From Mortierella hygrophila (lineage: Eukaryota; Mortierellomycota; Mortierellomycetes; Mortierellales; Mortierellaceae), in the NCBI GenBank assembly GCA_015680625.1, contig JAAAXW010000014.1, forward strand, positions 128,859-192,858: DNA of 64,000 nucleotides, in the 5' to 3' direction. How positions within the stretch are numbered: the stretch's first letter is position 1; every line of letters starts with the position of its first letter. Of the stretch, positions 33,007 to 44,583 are shown in pieces. Under the pieces are notes generated by a model. The model saw only the letters and a list, made by a program, of their open reading frames with translations, was not told where the DNA came from and did no database searches. A program made the translations under genes and the position numbers.

Positions 33007-34422
33007 TTTTAATTATGTTTCGTAAGGTGTGGGTTGGGGTTTGTTTAATGAGAAGATGGGGGGGTGGGATGGAACAGTGTTTTTTGTGTGGAGAAAAAGT
33101 GAAGAGAAAAGAGGAAGAAAGAGGGGCTGTGATGAGAAAGTTGGTAATAAAAAGGGAAAGAAAAAAAAAAGAGAACGTCAGTGACTACCATGGAGATCGA
33201 CTCGGTGTTATTTGTTTTTCTTTTGTTTTTCTTTTGTTTTTGTGATTGCCATGGAGTGCGGGGAGTGAAGGTCTTGGACGAGTGATGACTACAGCTTCGC
33301 AGGCAGAGGGGCATAGTTGGTCGGCAATTGTTCAAACCGACCGACTGCGGCTTTAAGCACCTCTACGTACAAGTCGACATTCTTAAAAGATAAGAAGCGA
33401 CCTGTTCGGCCGTCGGTCGTCGCCATTTGTTCCCCCAATTATGGAAACTTATCGGCTAGTCTTCCACGCTCGTTCCTCTCTAAAGGAAAAGGGGGAAGGG
33501 AAAACAAAATAATAACAACAAGAGCGGCTCTTCGCCTGCTTTCTGGTCGGGGAAACAAAGTAGATAAGAAGAAAAAAAAAAGATGTGATAACCATTCAGG
33601 CCTATGGTGCGAACAATTCACATTCAGAGAAACCGACGGTTGAAATAATAGCTGCTGCCGCTGTATACGGTATTAAAATCTTTTCCTCCACGTTTTCCTG
33701 CGCAGACAAAGAAGCGAATAAATTTTCATTTCGTTCAGGCAATCACTCATTCACGGTAACCATTGCTTTAATACCCCTTTTCATCCCACCGATCCTCACG
33801 CAAACAAGGCCTTTTGCAAATGGGTGAAGATTGACCTTGGATATCCCCTCTCCTTTCTTGCTCTCGTTTGTTTACTTTGACTAAACAACAATAACTCCTT
33901 TTGTCCAGGAACGAATTTTCTTTCCTTCATAACAAAAGAGCGAAGCTGTGAATTATTTTTAACCCAGATTTCATTGGCTAGGATCGAGGGTCGATCACAA
34001 ATTATTGAAAGACCGCCTTATCTTTTCTCGTTGTCCTCTTTGTACGACCTCGACCACAAAGTAGGGCTTATCGTCTACCTGACTATTTGCTCCAGGGACA
34101 GGCTTTCTTCCTTCCACGTTGTTCTTTCGATGGAGTGACAGGGGGGAATGAACAAAAAGGTAGGGAAGTGGAAAGTGTTCAAATTGGTCCTCGACCTGAT
34201 CCACCCAAAAATGTGGGTCTGGCTCGCCTCGACTGGTACATAGGAAGATAAACAAACGCGCGCTGGCCACCTTCCTCCTTCCTTTCCCACTCGACCACCC
34301 ACCGATGTTTCTCCAGGCACAGTGTCATATATCCAGCACAGCAAAAAAGAACCAACCCTCATTCTTAGTTGTCCATTATTTTTTTCTGATAGATTTTATT
34401 ACTACCCCTCATTCATTCTCAC
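33007..34422. other. 1.4 kb spacer upstream of the small gene and downstream of GH17
   Basis: No gene seen. 33040-33180 is purine-rich on the + strand, fitting the upstream region of the leftward small gene. The rest is mixed, with no recognisable motif. Confidence 0.55.
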
Positions 34423-37238
34423 TTAGGGGGCGATGCAATCGGGTATCTTGATCTTGAGCTTGCCATCTTTATCAAAGATGCCCCAAAAGGGCTCCACAGG
34501 CACCTCTGGGTCCACTTTCCATGGCTCATCCTTGAACTCGAACCAGTAATCTACATCGATGGAAAAAAAAGGGGGAGTTCTAGGTTAGAACCCACAAACA
34601 AAGTTCTCTGGGCAACAAAAAACAAAAAGTAACAAAGGCAAGAGAAGGAACAACACTTACAAGGAATACCAGCAGCATTAGCCTGGCAGACAAAATTATC
34701 TACAACAGTCTGCATATTCGCCAAGCCAGGAACCGACCCATTCATATAAACAGCGCTCGCGGGCGCGCTTGGCCAACCAACCTCAGAAATCACGCCCTTC
34801 AATGCCATAGGTGTCGGGTTGGCAGCGATCTTGTTCTCGTACTCACTTATTGTCCAGTTGGCGGCGTTTGCGGCGAGGGTGCCTGAAAAGTAGGGGTGGA
34901 TGTTTCCTTGGAGCATGTCTGAGATGGAGGCGAGTTCTGGAGACATTTCGCTGCCAACGTCGGATGAGAATATGGGGATGGATTTTCCGTAACGCGTCTT
35001 GATCTCTTCCTTTACCGCCTAATTGAAGTGCAAAAAGAACAAAAAAAGGAGGAGGAGGGCGCCGAATGAGATGAACGTTCATTCCGCGCGAAAAGGGGGA
35101 TAAAAAAGATCAAGTGTAAAATGTTACCTTCATGAGGGAGTCAAGCTCGGAAAGGGTGCGATCCTTCCTGAACAAAACCTCATTACCAACACTAATCCCA
35201 TTAACCATATCCGTCCCATACGTATCCAACACCTGGAAAAGCGTATCATGCTGCCTCTGATAAGTCGTCTGATTCTTGTCCACCCAAATCGTCAACACAA
35301 CCTTCATTGTCTTGTTCAGTCCCAACGCACCGATCGCCTGGAAGGTCAAGTCGGCCTGGTTACAGTCCATGCCATAGAGTCGGACACGGTTGGTGATTTG
35401 GGAGATGAGCATCATGTCGTTGATGACGGGTTGGAGGGTGGCGCCGCACCAAGGCATCATGACCTTTGCAGGGTTGTAATCTACTCCGTAGAAGGCCTTG
35501 CGGAGATTGGGGTCTGGGGTGAATTGGGTGATGGGTGGGGTTGATGGTTTCAATGGGTTTGTGGGCTTGTCAGGGTTTCTGTAGGTGTGTATGTAGATGA
35601 AAGATTAAAGATGAAAACAAGAGAACACCATAAAGCAGTGTGCGGGGTGAAGATGGTAACAATGGATTAGTGAACAACGAATGGGAGCGAGATTAGCGAT
35701 CTGATTATGAAAAGATGAAAAGCAACGCACACCAGAGAATAAACATTCATGAAAACTGAGAAAAGACAATCAGCAACGAAGGTATAAAAAACTTACGGTG
35801 GTGGCGCGAGGCCGTCGACCTTGTCCTTACGAGCCCTGAATCCAAGAACGATACCAACAGCAGCACCAATGAACAAGAGGAGACCGATCACACAGCACAG
35901 ACTCCTGTACTTCTTGGTCGCGCTGCTCTTGTTCTTGAGCCAGGCACTCCTTTCAGTCGTCATCGGCACGTCCGAGTAGTCCTCATCGTCGTGAAGCGAT
36001 CCGCTCTCATAGGGTGACTTCCTTGTACCGCCAGCACCAGCAGAAATATGAGCGGCAAAGGCCGCGCCACCTTTTCCAAGAGCCGAAGAGCTGAACTGCT
36101 TCCTGGGGTTGGCGACCAGCTCGATGTCACTGTCGGCGACCGTCGAAGAAGCCATCGAATTGCGTCGTGACGACCGGGTCGACGATCCACCGCCCGCAAA
36201 TCCAGGTCGAGGCGTACGCAAGTAATATCCTGTAGCGTCCGTGTCTCCACTGTCATTTCGCTTACTTTTCTCATCGTCATCATCATCATTGTTCAATATA
36301 TCGTACAACTGCTCACGACTCATAATGGCCTCGGAACCCTGCAAGACCTGGTGGTGCGTGATAACGGGTGCAAGACTCGACGCCTTGGATATAGATCCTG
36401 ACCGAACACTGTTTGCAGGGAACGCGCCCTGACGCAGCAAAGGGGATGGTTCCCTAAGACTGTTGTTGCTGGCACTCGCGCGCAGACGAGCATCGACCGC
36501 CGCCAAGACATTGGGCGACATGACTGGTGAGCTGTCAGGGAACGAGCAGACTGAATCAGGTCGCAGAGCAGCAGGGGTTGAATAAGGGGTATATGGGCGA
36601 CCATAGTTGTCTGTGTTGGTATTGTTGTTGCCATCGGGGTTGCTCTGCCTCTGGGGTTGTTGTGGAGGGGAGGCAACCCTGGGATTGGCGTTGTTGGGAT
36701 TTAAAAGAGTGGGCGCAGACCGGGGTTCGGGGACATGATGACTGTGGGGTCGACTGCTCATGTTCAACGGATGGTTTCGCCCTGCTGGGTTTCTGTAATT
36801 ATTATTATTGCTGCTGCTGCCGGGCTCTGGGTATGAATTATTCCTTGGGAGAGCTTGTGGGAAAGTCGGTAATGGGGCGCTGACAATCTTGTTAGCGCCA
36901 CTTCCTCCAGAGGGGCGACCAGCGAACAAGAGTCCCTTGTCAAAGACGACCTTATCTGCGCCTGGGGTGGTGGGTGGGAGCGGGTACTTTTCATTGTCGT
37001 CTGATGATGGTGGTATTGGCGGTGGTGCGGGGTGTGTGGCGAGCTTTGGAGATGGAGACGGGCGATGTTGTTGTTCGGTATTATTATTAGTTGTTGTATT
37101 AGAGTTGTTGTTGGTTGTAGATGAGAGGGATGTGGATGAAGAAGAGGAAGATATAGCAGGAGAGTCGTCGATGATGGCTGAGCAAACCATTGGCTCTGCA
37201 GTTGGAACCGTAGGAGGCGTGATCTTCTGTGGATCCAT
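34423..37238 (-). CDS. Membrane-tethered GH17 beta-1,3-glucanase (4 exons, 792 aa)
   Basis: Exons, minus strand: 37238-35797, 35578-35128, 35018-34661 and 34550-34423; the total is 2379 nt with all junctions in frame. Residues 1-440 are low-complexity and presumably cytosolic (Ser, Asn, Pro). A single membrane segment follows (CCVIGLLLFIGAAVGIVLGF, about 448-467) with Arg/Lys after it, giving a type II anchor. The catalytic domain (about 505-792) starts at FYGVDYNPAKVMMPWCGA, then has RVRLYGMDCNQ, the acid/base motif ISVGNEVLFRKD (Glu about 614) and the nucleophile motif VISEVGWPS (Glu about 710). GH17 enzymes cut or remodel beta-1,3-glucan in the wall. N-terminally anchored versions are known in other fungi (for example Aspergillus BgtC-type proteins). 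The link between anchor exon and catalytic exons is supported by phase (CC|A) and by the Pro-rich hinge. A purine-rich + strand above 37238 is the expected upstream tract. Confidence 0.9.
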
Positions 37239-39538
37239 TGGCTGAGTGAAGAGAGAAGAGAAGATTGTTTACTGTGCGTTTGTATTGAAAATGGAGGGTA
37301 TGATGTGTGACGAAGGCGTTGAAGAAGAGGTAAGGATGTGAGTCGATGATCTGCAAAAACTGAAAATGAAATGGAAAATGCGAAGTGAGGGTGAAGGGAG
37401 AGGGGGGAGGGAAGGAGGAATGCAATTAAAGGAGTGAAGAGAGGAAAGGAAGAGAGGAAATGAAGAGAGGAAGAGAAAGAAAAACTCAAGGACAGAAACC
37501 GAAAAGAGGGGAATAGAAGGAAAGGCGAAGAGAGAGTAAGGGTGTCGATATTTGGATGGGATGGGGTAGAGCTCTCTCTGTTGAAGAAGAAGGAAAGGTA
37601 TTCGGTTTCTTTTCGATGGGAATAAGAGATCAACTTTCACCTGCAGCTCAAATTAGCCCTCTTGTACGACTGTGCAACAACAACAGCATCAATATTGATA
37701 ACCCAAGGAACGCCCATTCACATCCTCTTTCTTTTCCCTTCGTTCGAATGAGATGCCTTAGCTGGCAATGAATCGGGCGGAGAGAATAAATATATTAATA
37801 TCATACCTGCATGGCCGAAGCAGAATGGAAGGCAACACAAGTGAAGAAGGGTGAGGGGAGAGGGAGGAGTCAATCGTCCCCCTTTTCTTGATCGTTTTTT
37901 TGTAGCTCTTCACCTTCGTTGTTGCATGGGTGTTTCTCTTGGAAGCGGACATCTTTAGCGAGACTTGTCACACAAAGGTTGCAAGCGAGAGGCAAGGTGG
38001 ATAGAAAAAAGGGACCTAAATGTTCCAACCCATTCATCCACCTCACCCAGCTCTTCCTCTTCGATCTTTCTTATTTCCTTTTGCCATGCCTCCCTCTTGT
38101 ATGTTAACTCTCGGGTTTGAGGAGATACTTTGACCAACAATCCATCAAAGATCGATCTTGTTCCTCCTTGACTCGCCACCTCTTTTTTGGCTATTCCTTC
38201 TCTCGCTCTCTTTCTTCATACAGAAAATCGCGATGTTCTATTCAAGAGCCTGTAACTATAACATCGATTATGGGAGGAGTTGAAATGCTTGTGCTTCTCC
38301 TGCGTCTCTCGCATACCTTTTCTACAGAAGTCGACAGTTGCTGAGGTTTCTTTATTATGGCAAGAATAAAATAAAATAAAAAAAAAAGAGTTCGACAACA
38401 GCCTTACTCGCCTTACCACATGTACAGTAATTAAACGTTGTTCTCTTTTCTCTCGATAAAAGAGGAGTGACGAAATGGCGCCCGTGTTTGGCGGTTACTG
38501 TACCACAGCTTTTGTACGCGTTACACCAATAAGCATCTCCCACTTTTCCTGTCTAATCTCATACTCAATTGTGGATTGTGAGCACGGAACGAGAGGGAAA
38601 ATAAGATTTTTTAAAGTGTTGAGGAAGAGAGACACAAGAAAGAATCCTTGGAAGGCAAAGGTACCCAGGTTTATGAACCTTCTTTCTGAGAATGAAGCAG
38701 TTAACCGGGCCCCGCTTTGCCGTAACTGAACGAAGGGGAGAGTGGGCGCCTGCTCGGGGGTGTAGCAAGCACTCCAAGAAGATGCCATTGCCTGGTTGAC
38801 TGAGCTATCCCTGAGGGTTTGATACAATTTGCTCACCTTGGTTAATACTGTTGGCTTTGTTAGTGTAGTCGAGTGAGCGAATGTGTGTTTTTAGATGCCA
38901 ACAATACCGTGGCGGGATGGACGTTGCGAAGCTCTGTATCATTGAGAATTTTATCTCTACTCCCTCTCCTTCCTTTTTTCACACAATGAACGAAGAAGGG
39001 TGCAAGCAGGTTGTGGCGAATTTAACCCAGGGCCTTGTTTCATAGATGTGAGGTATGGCGCAAAGGTATGTCTCACGCTGTGTGGCTCCTTTCATTCCGC
39101 AACTAAAATGTATCTTTCGCGGATCAAAGAAAGGGAAGGCACATAGCCAGGGATGAGAGAGCAAGAAATAAAGTGGAATCATAGTCAACTGGCAATGCTG
39201 TACAGCTACGCGCTCCTTTTTTTTATGCAAGAGTCCTGCTATAATTTATTTGCCTACTTCATGCAAAAGAGATGGGGCAAGATATCGTAACTCTTCTCCT
39301 CTTCCTTCTTTTATAACTTTTGCTTGTGCTTGAACATAGACAATGCGAGTAGTCTTCCCAGGCGAACACGAAATGAGAAACAAAGTGCCAGTCACATTGT
39401 TTTTTTTGCGATTAGTGATATGCTCGCGCGCACTCATCTTCCTCCAGTTCTCTCCCTCTCTTTCTTTATTTGTCTTTCTTTTTACTTGCTACCTCGCCAA
39501 AATCGTCACACATACTAACAACAACAGCATAGACTCCA
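37239..39538. other. 2.3 kb spacer before the tandem Cys/His-rich gene array
   Basis: 37240-37600 is purine-rich on the + strand, the upstream tract of the GH17 gene. I found no gene in the rest. On the minus strand at about 38796-38816 a tRNA-like box A sequence (ATAGCTCAGTC) occurs, but no cloverleaf follows. The right end (about 39450-39480) is pyrimidine-rich, as before the other array members. Confidence 0.5.
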
Positions 39539-40649
39539 TATCCTACTCAACATACACGTCCAGTCGAGACGTATCCCAAGTCAGGGTCAACTTTGCACGC
39601 CCCTTATGTTTCTGTGGCTTCGCCGCTGTCTCCATCTACCCTGAGCCTCCCAGCACCACTGGTCGTCGGTCGAGATCTGCACCACCACCACCTCCTCCTC
39701 TTTATCCTGCTGTGAGAAGGACCAACTGGGTCTATGAGTGTCACTTCTCGCCTAAACAGATGGGGATGATGGCACCAGACCCGTGCGAGGACTGTGAGCG
39801 GCGACGGACTGCTCGGGGTCGTCTTGTAGGTTTATGTAGCCTTCCTCTTGTTTTTGTTCTTTTTTTTGCTTTACCTTTTTTCCTTTGTAGAGGGCTGATA
39901 AACACTGATCCTACTTCTTGATGTTTGCGCCATAACCTGTGTAGCTCGCGAGGAATACAAAGGAACGCAGGTGGTTTGCGTGATCGAACTTGGCCAAAGG
40001 CTGTGAGCGACACCAGGCAGTCAAGTACGACGAGGTGGAACTGTGGCCCAGAAAGAAGCCTGCTACAACAACAACAGCAGAAGCACGACCACCACACGGG
40101 CCATACAACGACTACAGACGCAGCGCACAAGACAGTCGTGGGGCGGACATCCAAGTAGAGGCGAAATATCTGAACGCGGCCCCGATGAACGGATACAAGG
40201 TCTGTGGATTCCATATGCACGCACTCTAGTGGCACCACATGCAGACCCTGGACGTGAATCAGATCTTGACGGTGGCCAAGGACACGTTGTGTGATTACTT
40301 CCATCTCTCTGTGGTTCGATGGTTGGGCGATCTGGCAAAGACGACCACCATCAGGAGCACAAATGGACGAACTTTCGATCTGCTGGACCTTGTGACCGGG
40401 TTGATTGCCCCGAACACCGAGTAGGATCAAGCAGATCGGGAATTGGAGCAGACTATGACAAGACACGCCATGGTTTTTGATAGGACCATGGATGTTCGGC
40501 CACGACTTGTCCCTGATTTTATTCAATGCCGAGGATGCTGCTTCCGAGAGGCGGGTTTGGATGTCCTGCCCTGCCACCATCATTTTCTGTGTGCTGAGTG
40601 TATTGACCGGATCGAGTTCTACCTCGTACCTCATGGCATGCGTGGCTAA
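39539..40649 (+). pseudogene. Decayed first copy of the tandem Cys/His-rich zinc-finger-like family
   Basis: The N-terminal block is intact: FARPLCFCGF, VSIYPEP, then NWVYECHFSPKQMGM and CEDC, ending at a GT donor (39826) in phase 0 exactly like the two downstream paralogues. An acceptor before 39945 continues in frame. Three in-frame stops follow: TGA 39981-39983, TAG 40227-40229 (where the paralogues have Glu in HMHALEWHHMQ) and TAG 40422-40424. No frameshift is evident: KYDEVELWP, VCGFHMHAL, WHHMQTL, SVVRWLG and the C-terminal DVLPCHHHFLCAECIDRIEF all share one frame. Some 350-400 residues between the SVVRWLG block and the C-terminus are missing compared with the paralogues. No ATG lies in front of the conserved N-terminus; ATA codons sit where a start would be expected. 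I read it as a fairly young pseudogene. Translation by stop readthrough cannot be excluded but the missing start argues against it. Confidence 0.8.
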
Positions 40650-41884
40650 GAGGTAGTGAGCTGTGAAGAGAAGGTTCGTAGGATTGTCAAGTAAGTGGGC
40701 GATTGAAGAGCAATTATTTTTTGTCCCTTTTTTTCCCCTTGATTCTTTTTCTTTGGCCTGAGCGCAAAAGGGACGACAAACATGACAAACATGCACAATG
40801 AACAAAACCCAGAATCACGGGCGATACCTCCATTCTTTCTTTTATGGGTATCAAACTTACAAACATATTTTAAAGGATATATAGAAATGGACAGCGGCGA
40901 TGTGTTTGGTTGGAAACCACTGTCGTTATTTCAAAGAACGAAGCCCGCTTGACTTGGCAAGAACGTGGAGGATGGACGGTGAAGGAGGAGCGAGACAGAG
41001 GAGCAACAGTTTTGATATTATTGTTGTCGTGGATGAGAGGGGAAGGATAAGAAAGAAAGAGATAACGAAGGAAAGAAGAAATAAGGATGCGAATTGGGGA
41101 GGGGGATATGCATGGGGTTTGATGTCAGGCAGTCAACCCATGTTCGTACTGGTTGATGTTGATGCTGAGAGTGAGAAAATGTGCTATGCGTGCATGTGTT
41201 GCATCTTGGCGAGGGAGGAGATGTTTTGCGAAAAGAAAGAGGACTGATAAGGTTATGTCAGGGACAAGCAGCTGGGCGAAGCAAAGAAAAGGGATGTTGT
41301 GGTTCTTGCACGTGACGTGATTGGAGGTTAAGGGGAAGTGAATGAAAAAAGAAGCGCGAATGGGATTAGTTGCAACAGGACGTCTATCCTGGGAGAAGAA
41401 GGTCGCTTGGCATTTTCTGCCAATGGCATGAAGGACAATAGGGTCCCCTCTTTTTATTTCTCCTTTTTTGCTTCCTCCTCTCTCTTCATTGCATATGACC
41501 CCTTTTGTTTAGCTTGGATGCAACCCTTGTTCTTCATTTATTTTTCTCAACCAGTACAACCAGTACAACCAGTACAACCAGTACAACCAGTATCCAGGCT
41601 GGTCCACTTCTTCCGACACTCTCGTTTGACGATGCATGAACGCCAATTTGAAACGGACGATCGCTCCATGTGACGCACATCTCATAGGCTAATGTATTTG
41701 ACTCTCCCTCTCTCTTTTTTTTTTTCTCTTTTGTCTTCTTTTTGTCGCCCTCAAATCACACTCGCATAGCTTTTTTTTTTCTTTTTTCTTCTTTCTTCTT
41801 TTTCGCTTTTTCTCTTTTTCTTCTTTCTCCTCTTTCCTTCACCACTCTCTCCTTCGTTCTCTTCAACGATCCACCCCTCCCTCC
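40650..41884. other. Spacer between array members 1 and 2, with minisatellite and pyrimidine tract
   Basis: No gene. It holds a 9-bp minisatellite (about 41549-41593) and a long T/C-rich tract (about 41700-41880) directly in front of the next start codon, probably the promoter/leader of copy 2. Confidence 0.6.
41549..41593. repeat. 9-bp minisatellite
   Basis: About five tandem copies of CCAGTACAA, the last diverging to CCAGTATCC. Confidence 0.93.
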
Positions 41885-44154
41885 ATGTCGACAATGTACA
41901 CGCCAACACCTGTCACCGTTACCTTCCCTCGACCAAAATGCTTCTGCCGCTACACCGCAGTTTCCATCTACCCAAACCCAGCAGGAGAGGAGGATCCTCT
42001 GCTGAAAAACAACTGGGTATACGAGTGTCACTTCACCCCCAAACAACGGGGTATGGTCATGCCGGCTGTCTGTGACGACTGCGAGGAAGCACGACATCGG
42101 GCAAACCGAAGGTCAAACGAGCTCATGGTACGTACCAATCAACACTTCTCTTCGTTTGATGCATTCTTTTGTTTCAGAGGATGGTACCACATATTGACTT
42201 AATTTATTGGACTCTCAACGTATAACAGGGGTCCAGCACAACCTCAACAGAGTACGACCTACTCCCATCATCCTCTCAGGACTCAACAACAACAACGACG
42301 GCAAGCAATGCCAAGAAATCTCGCCAGTATAAGAGGCACATGGCTCCCATGTACGACAACGTCGAACTCTGGCCTCGACCATCATCATCGCCACCCGATC
42401 ATTCCTCCACAACAACATCAACAACAGCGAACAACAACGACAGTAAGTCACTCATCGGAGCCAATATCGATCATCCTTCGGCATTCCACGGTCTGTCTCC
42501 ACTGGACCACCTCCGCGTGTGTGGCTTTCATATGCACGCCTTGGAATGGCACCATATGCAAACTGTGGGTATCGACAAGATCCTCCGTCTTGCAGACAAG
42601 ACGCACTGTCCGGTGTTCAACCAGTCGGTCGTTCGATGGCTGGGCGAGCAGATCAGGAAACCCGTAACGTCGACCGACACCAGTACCAGGACAACTACAG
42701 GGACAAGCATCACAGGTATGCAGAGCGAGAGCAAGGACAATGATGCAATGTCGATTATCATGGGGATGGACATGAAGTTGTTCCACAAGATGGGCTGTCT
42801 CTGCAAGAAGGAGGCTGCCCTAGTCAGGGCTCCTGTTCTTCCTCCACCAACTTCGCTATCCTCTTCCCTCGCCACTTTCAGTCATCGGGGTGCTGCTACC
42901 AATACGAGTTCGGTGCAGCAGGAGAAGCAGTTTTGGATTGTTTGCCGAGCACGCGCAGAGGCCAAGTCGTCTTTTGAGATTGTAGATCGTGGAGGAAGTG
43001 GTGGTGAAATGGGGAATAGGAATTTCCCGGGGCTCTTTGGGGCGACGACTACATCAGGACCAGGATCAAGATCGAGCAGGAGAGGGAGGAAGGTGGCCCC
43101 TGCAGGGACTGGGATGGGATTACCAGGTCAACTGTGTTCGTTTGGGGTTCCGTTGGAGATTGCCAACTTTGGATACAACCGGGTTCCGATCCATGCCAAA
43201 GTCGAGACCAACGCCTGGCTCTCACAATGGCTCTCGCCTCCTACTTCTTTGCCACTTTCCCATCCTCGCCCCATTTACATTTCGACTAGTTCGGAGCAGA
43301 CGGTCACGGCTGTTAGGGGATTGCCGGCGACAGGGTCGAGGTTGCAGCAGCCAGTCATCTCATCGAAACCAGGACCACTCGTGACTACGCAGCACCTCGA
43401 GCGGAATGAAAGGCCGTGGTCGACTCCATTTCTCTACAACGAGGACAACCAGAGTCAGATTCAGGAACGGGACACAAGAGACCACGTCAATGATGAGCAC
43501 AGTCGCCAACGATTTGTTCGTTGGATAGAAGAAGTTCGACGCACCGAGCAGGCGCAGGAAAAATGCGACTTGAAGGGACTGGACGACGAGCTGCATGGCG
43601 CACTGGCACAACATGTCAAAGTACTAAAGTCAAGGATACGAGTCGATGAGGAGGGTAGTTCGTTCGAGATGCAGGAAGACTATGTGGGCAGCCAGTTCTA
43701 CAAGAAGGTTGACATGGACGCCACTCCGACTGTCAGATTGCAACTGTGCAAGGACTGTAAACAAGGCGGACGCGAGTTTTGCGTTATCCCACGCTATCGC
43801 CACGACCACGGCTACCACCACCCGCCCCCTTCGCCATCTCATTTGATACAACTGGATGTCGAAATGAATATTAACATAGACACTGGAGTTGCTTGTCAAG
43901 TCGAGGCTGAGGCGGAGGTTGATCAGGAGCTTAAGCGAGTTGACAGGGAGCTGGAGGAGGTGATGACACGACACGCGGAGCAAGTTCAACGGATTACGGA
44001 GGCTCGATCGTGGTTGATCCCGTTCTTTTTCGAATGTGAGTCGTGCGAGTTGCGAGAGCTGGATGTGGATATGCTCCCATGCAGTCACATGGTCTTGTGC
44101 GGACAATGTCTTGACCGCATCGAGTTTTATGTCGTCCCCCGTGAGGTGTTGTAG
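41885..44154 (+). CDS. Unassigned Cys/His-rich multi-zinc-finger-like protein, array copy 2 (2 exons, 722 aa)
   Basis: Exons 41885-42127 and 42229-44154; phase-0 intron. I do not recognise the family. Blocks shared with its neighbours, in order: (1) PRPKCFCRY..NWVYECHFTPKQRGM..CDDC, with Cys19, Cys21, Cys48, His49, Cys63 and Cys66, laid out like a GRF-type zinc finger plus an extra CxxC; (2) RVCGFHMHALEWHHMQTVG (about 178-196) and SVVRWLG; (3) LFHKMGCLCKKEA..QFWIVCRARA, a second CxC...C unit; (4) RVPIHAKVETNAWLSQWLSPP-like stretch; (5) LQLCKDCKQGGREFCVIP; (6) C-terminal CESCELRELDVDMLPCSH, then CGQC and IEFYVVP, which has the first six ligands of a RING finger but stops before the final CxxC pair. 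A helical stretch (DRELEEVMTRHAEQVQRI) precedes block 6. No signal peptide or membrane segment. Nucleic-acid or protein binding through metal sites is an inference. Confidence 0.85.
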
Positions 44155-44583
44155 GGGTGGGCGTATGCTCTATCATCTTTAAACGGTGGTGATGGCGATG
44201 GTGATGGTGATGAAATAACGACGAGAGCAGGAATGGATAGACTAGTCCTTTCTTTTTTTTTTTTTTTTTTTTTTTTTGGTCAAAGCTCGTTTGTGTTCTC
44301 GACTCGATGCTTTGTGTTCCATCCATGTGCATGCATGGATGCATGGACGGACCTGTCTACCCTTACTCCTTTCAATTTATTTTTGTGTGCTACCAGCACC
44401 ACATCACTCCTTTTTTTGTCTCTCCAATGCGCATCAAATCAGCTAACCATGCTCGACTGACACTTTAATTTCTTTTTTTGTGGTGGTATTTGTTCCTTCC
44501 TTTCACTTCTTTTTCGCGTCTTTCACCTTATCCCACTTCCATACTCTTTCCCTCCCACACGCATACACTCATACCTCCAAAGC
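44155..44583. other. Spacer between array copies 2 and 3
   Basis: 429 bases with a T run of about 28 (44251-44278) and a pyrimidine-rich tract up to the next start. No gene. Confidence 0.6.

Noticed and set aside
39741..40805. 354-aa minus-strand frame over the first array copy
   Set aside because: It runs antisense to blocks clearly homologous to the two intact + strand paralogues, so the sense strand is the real one.
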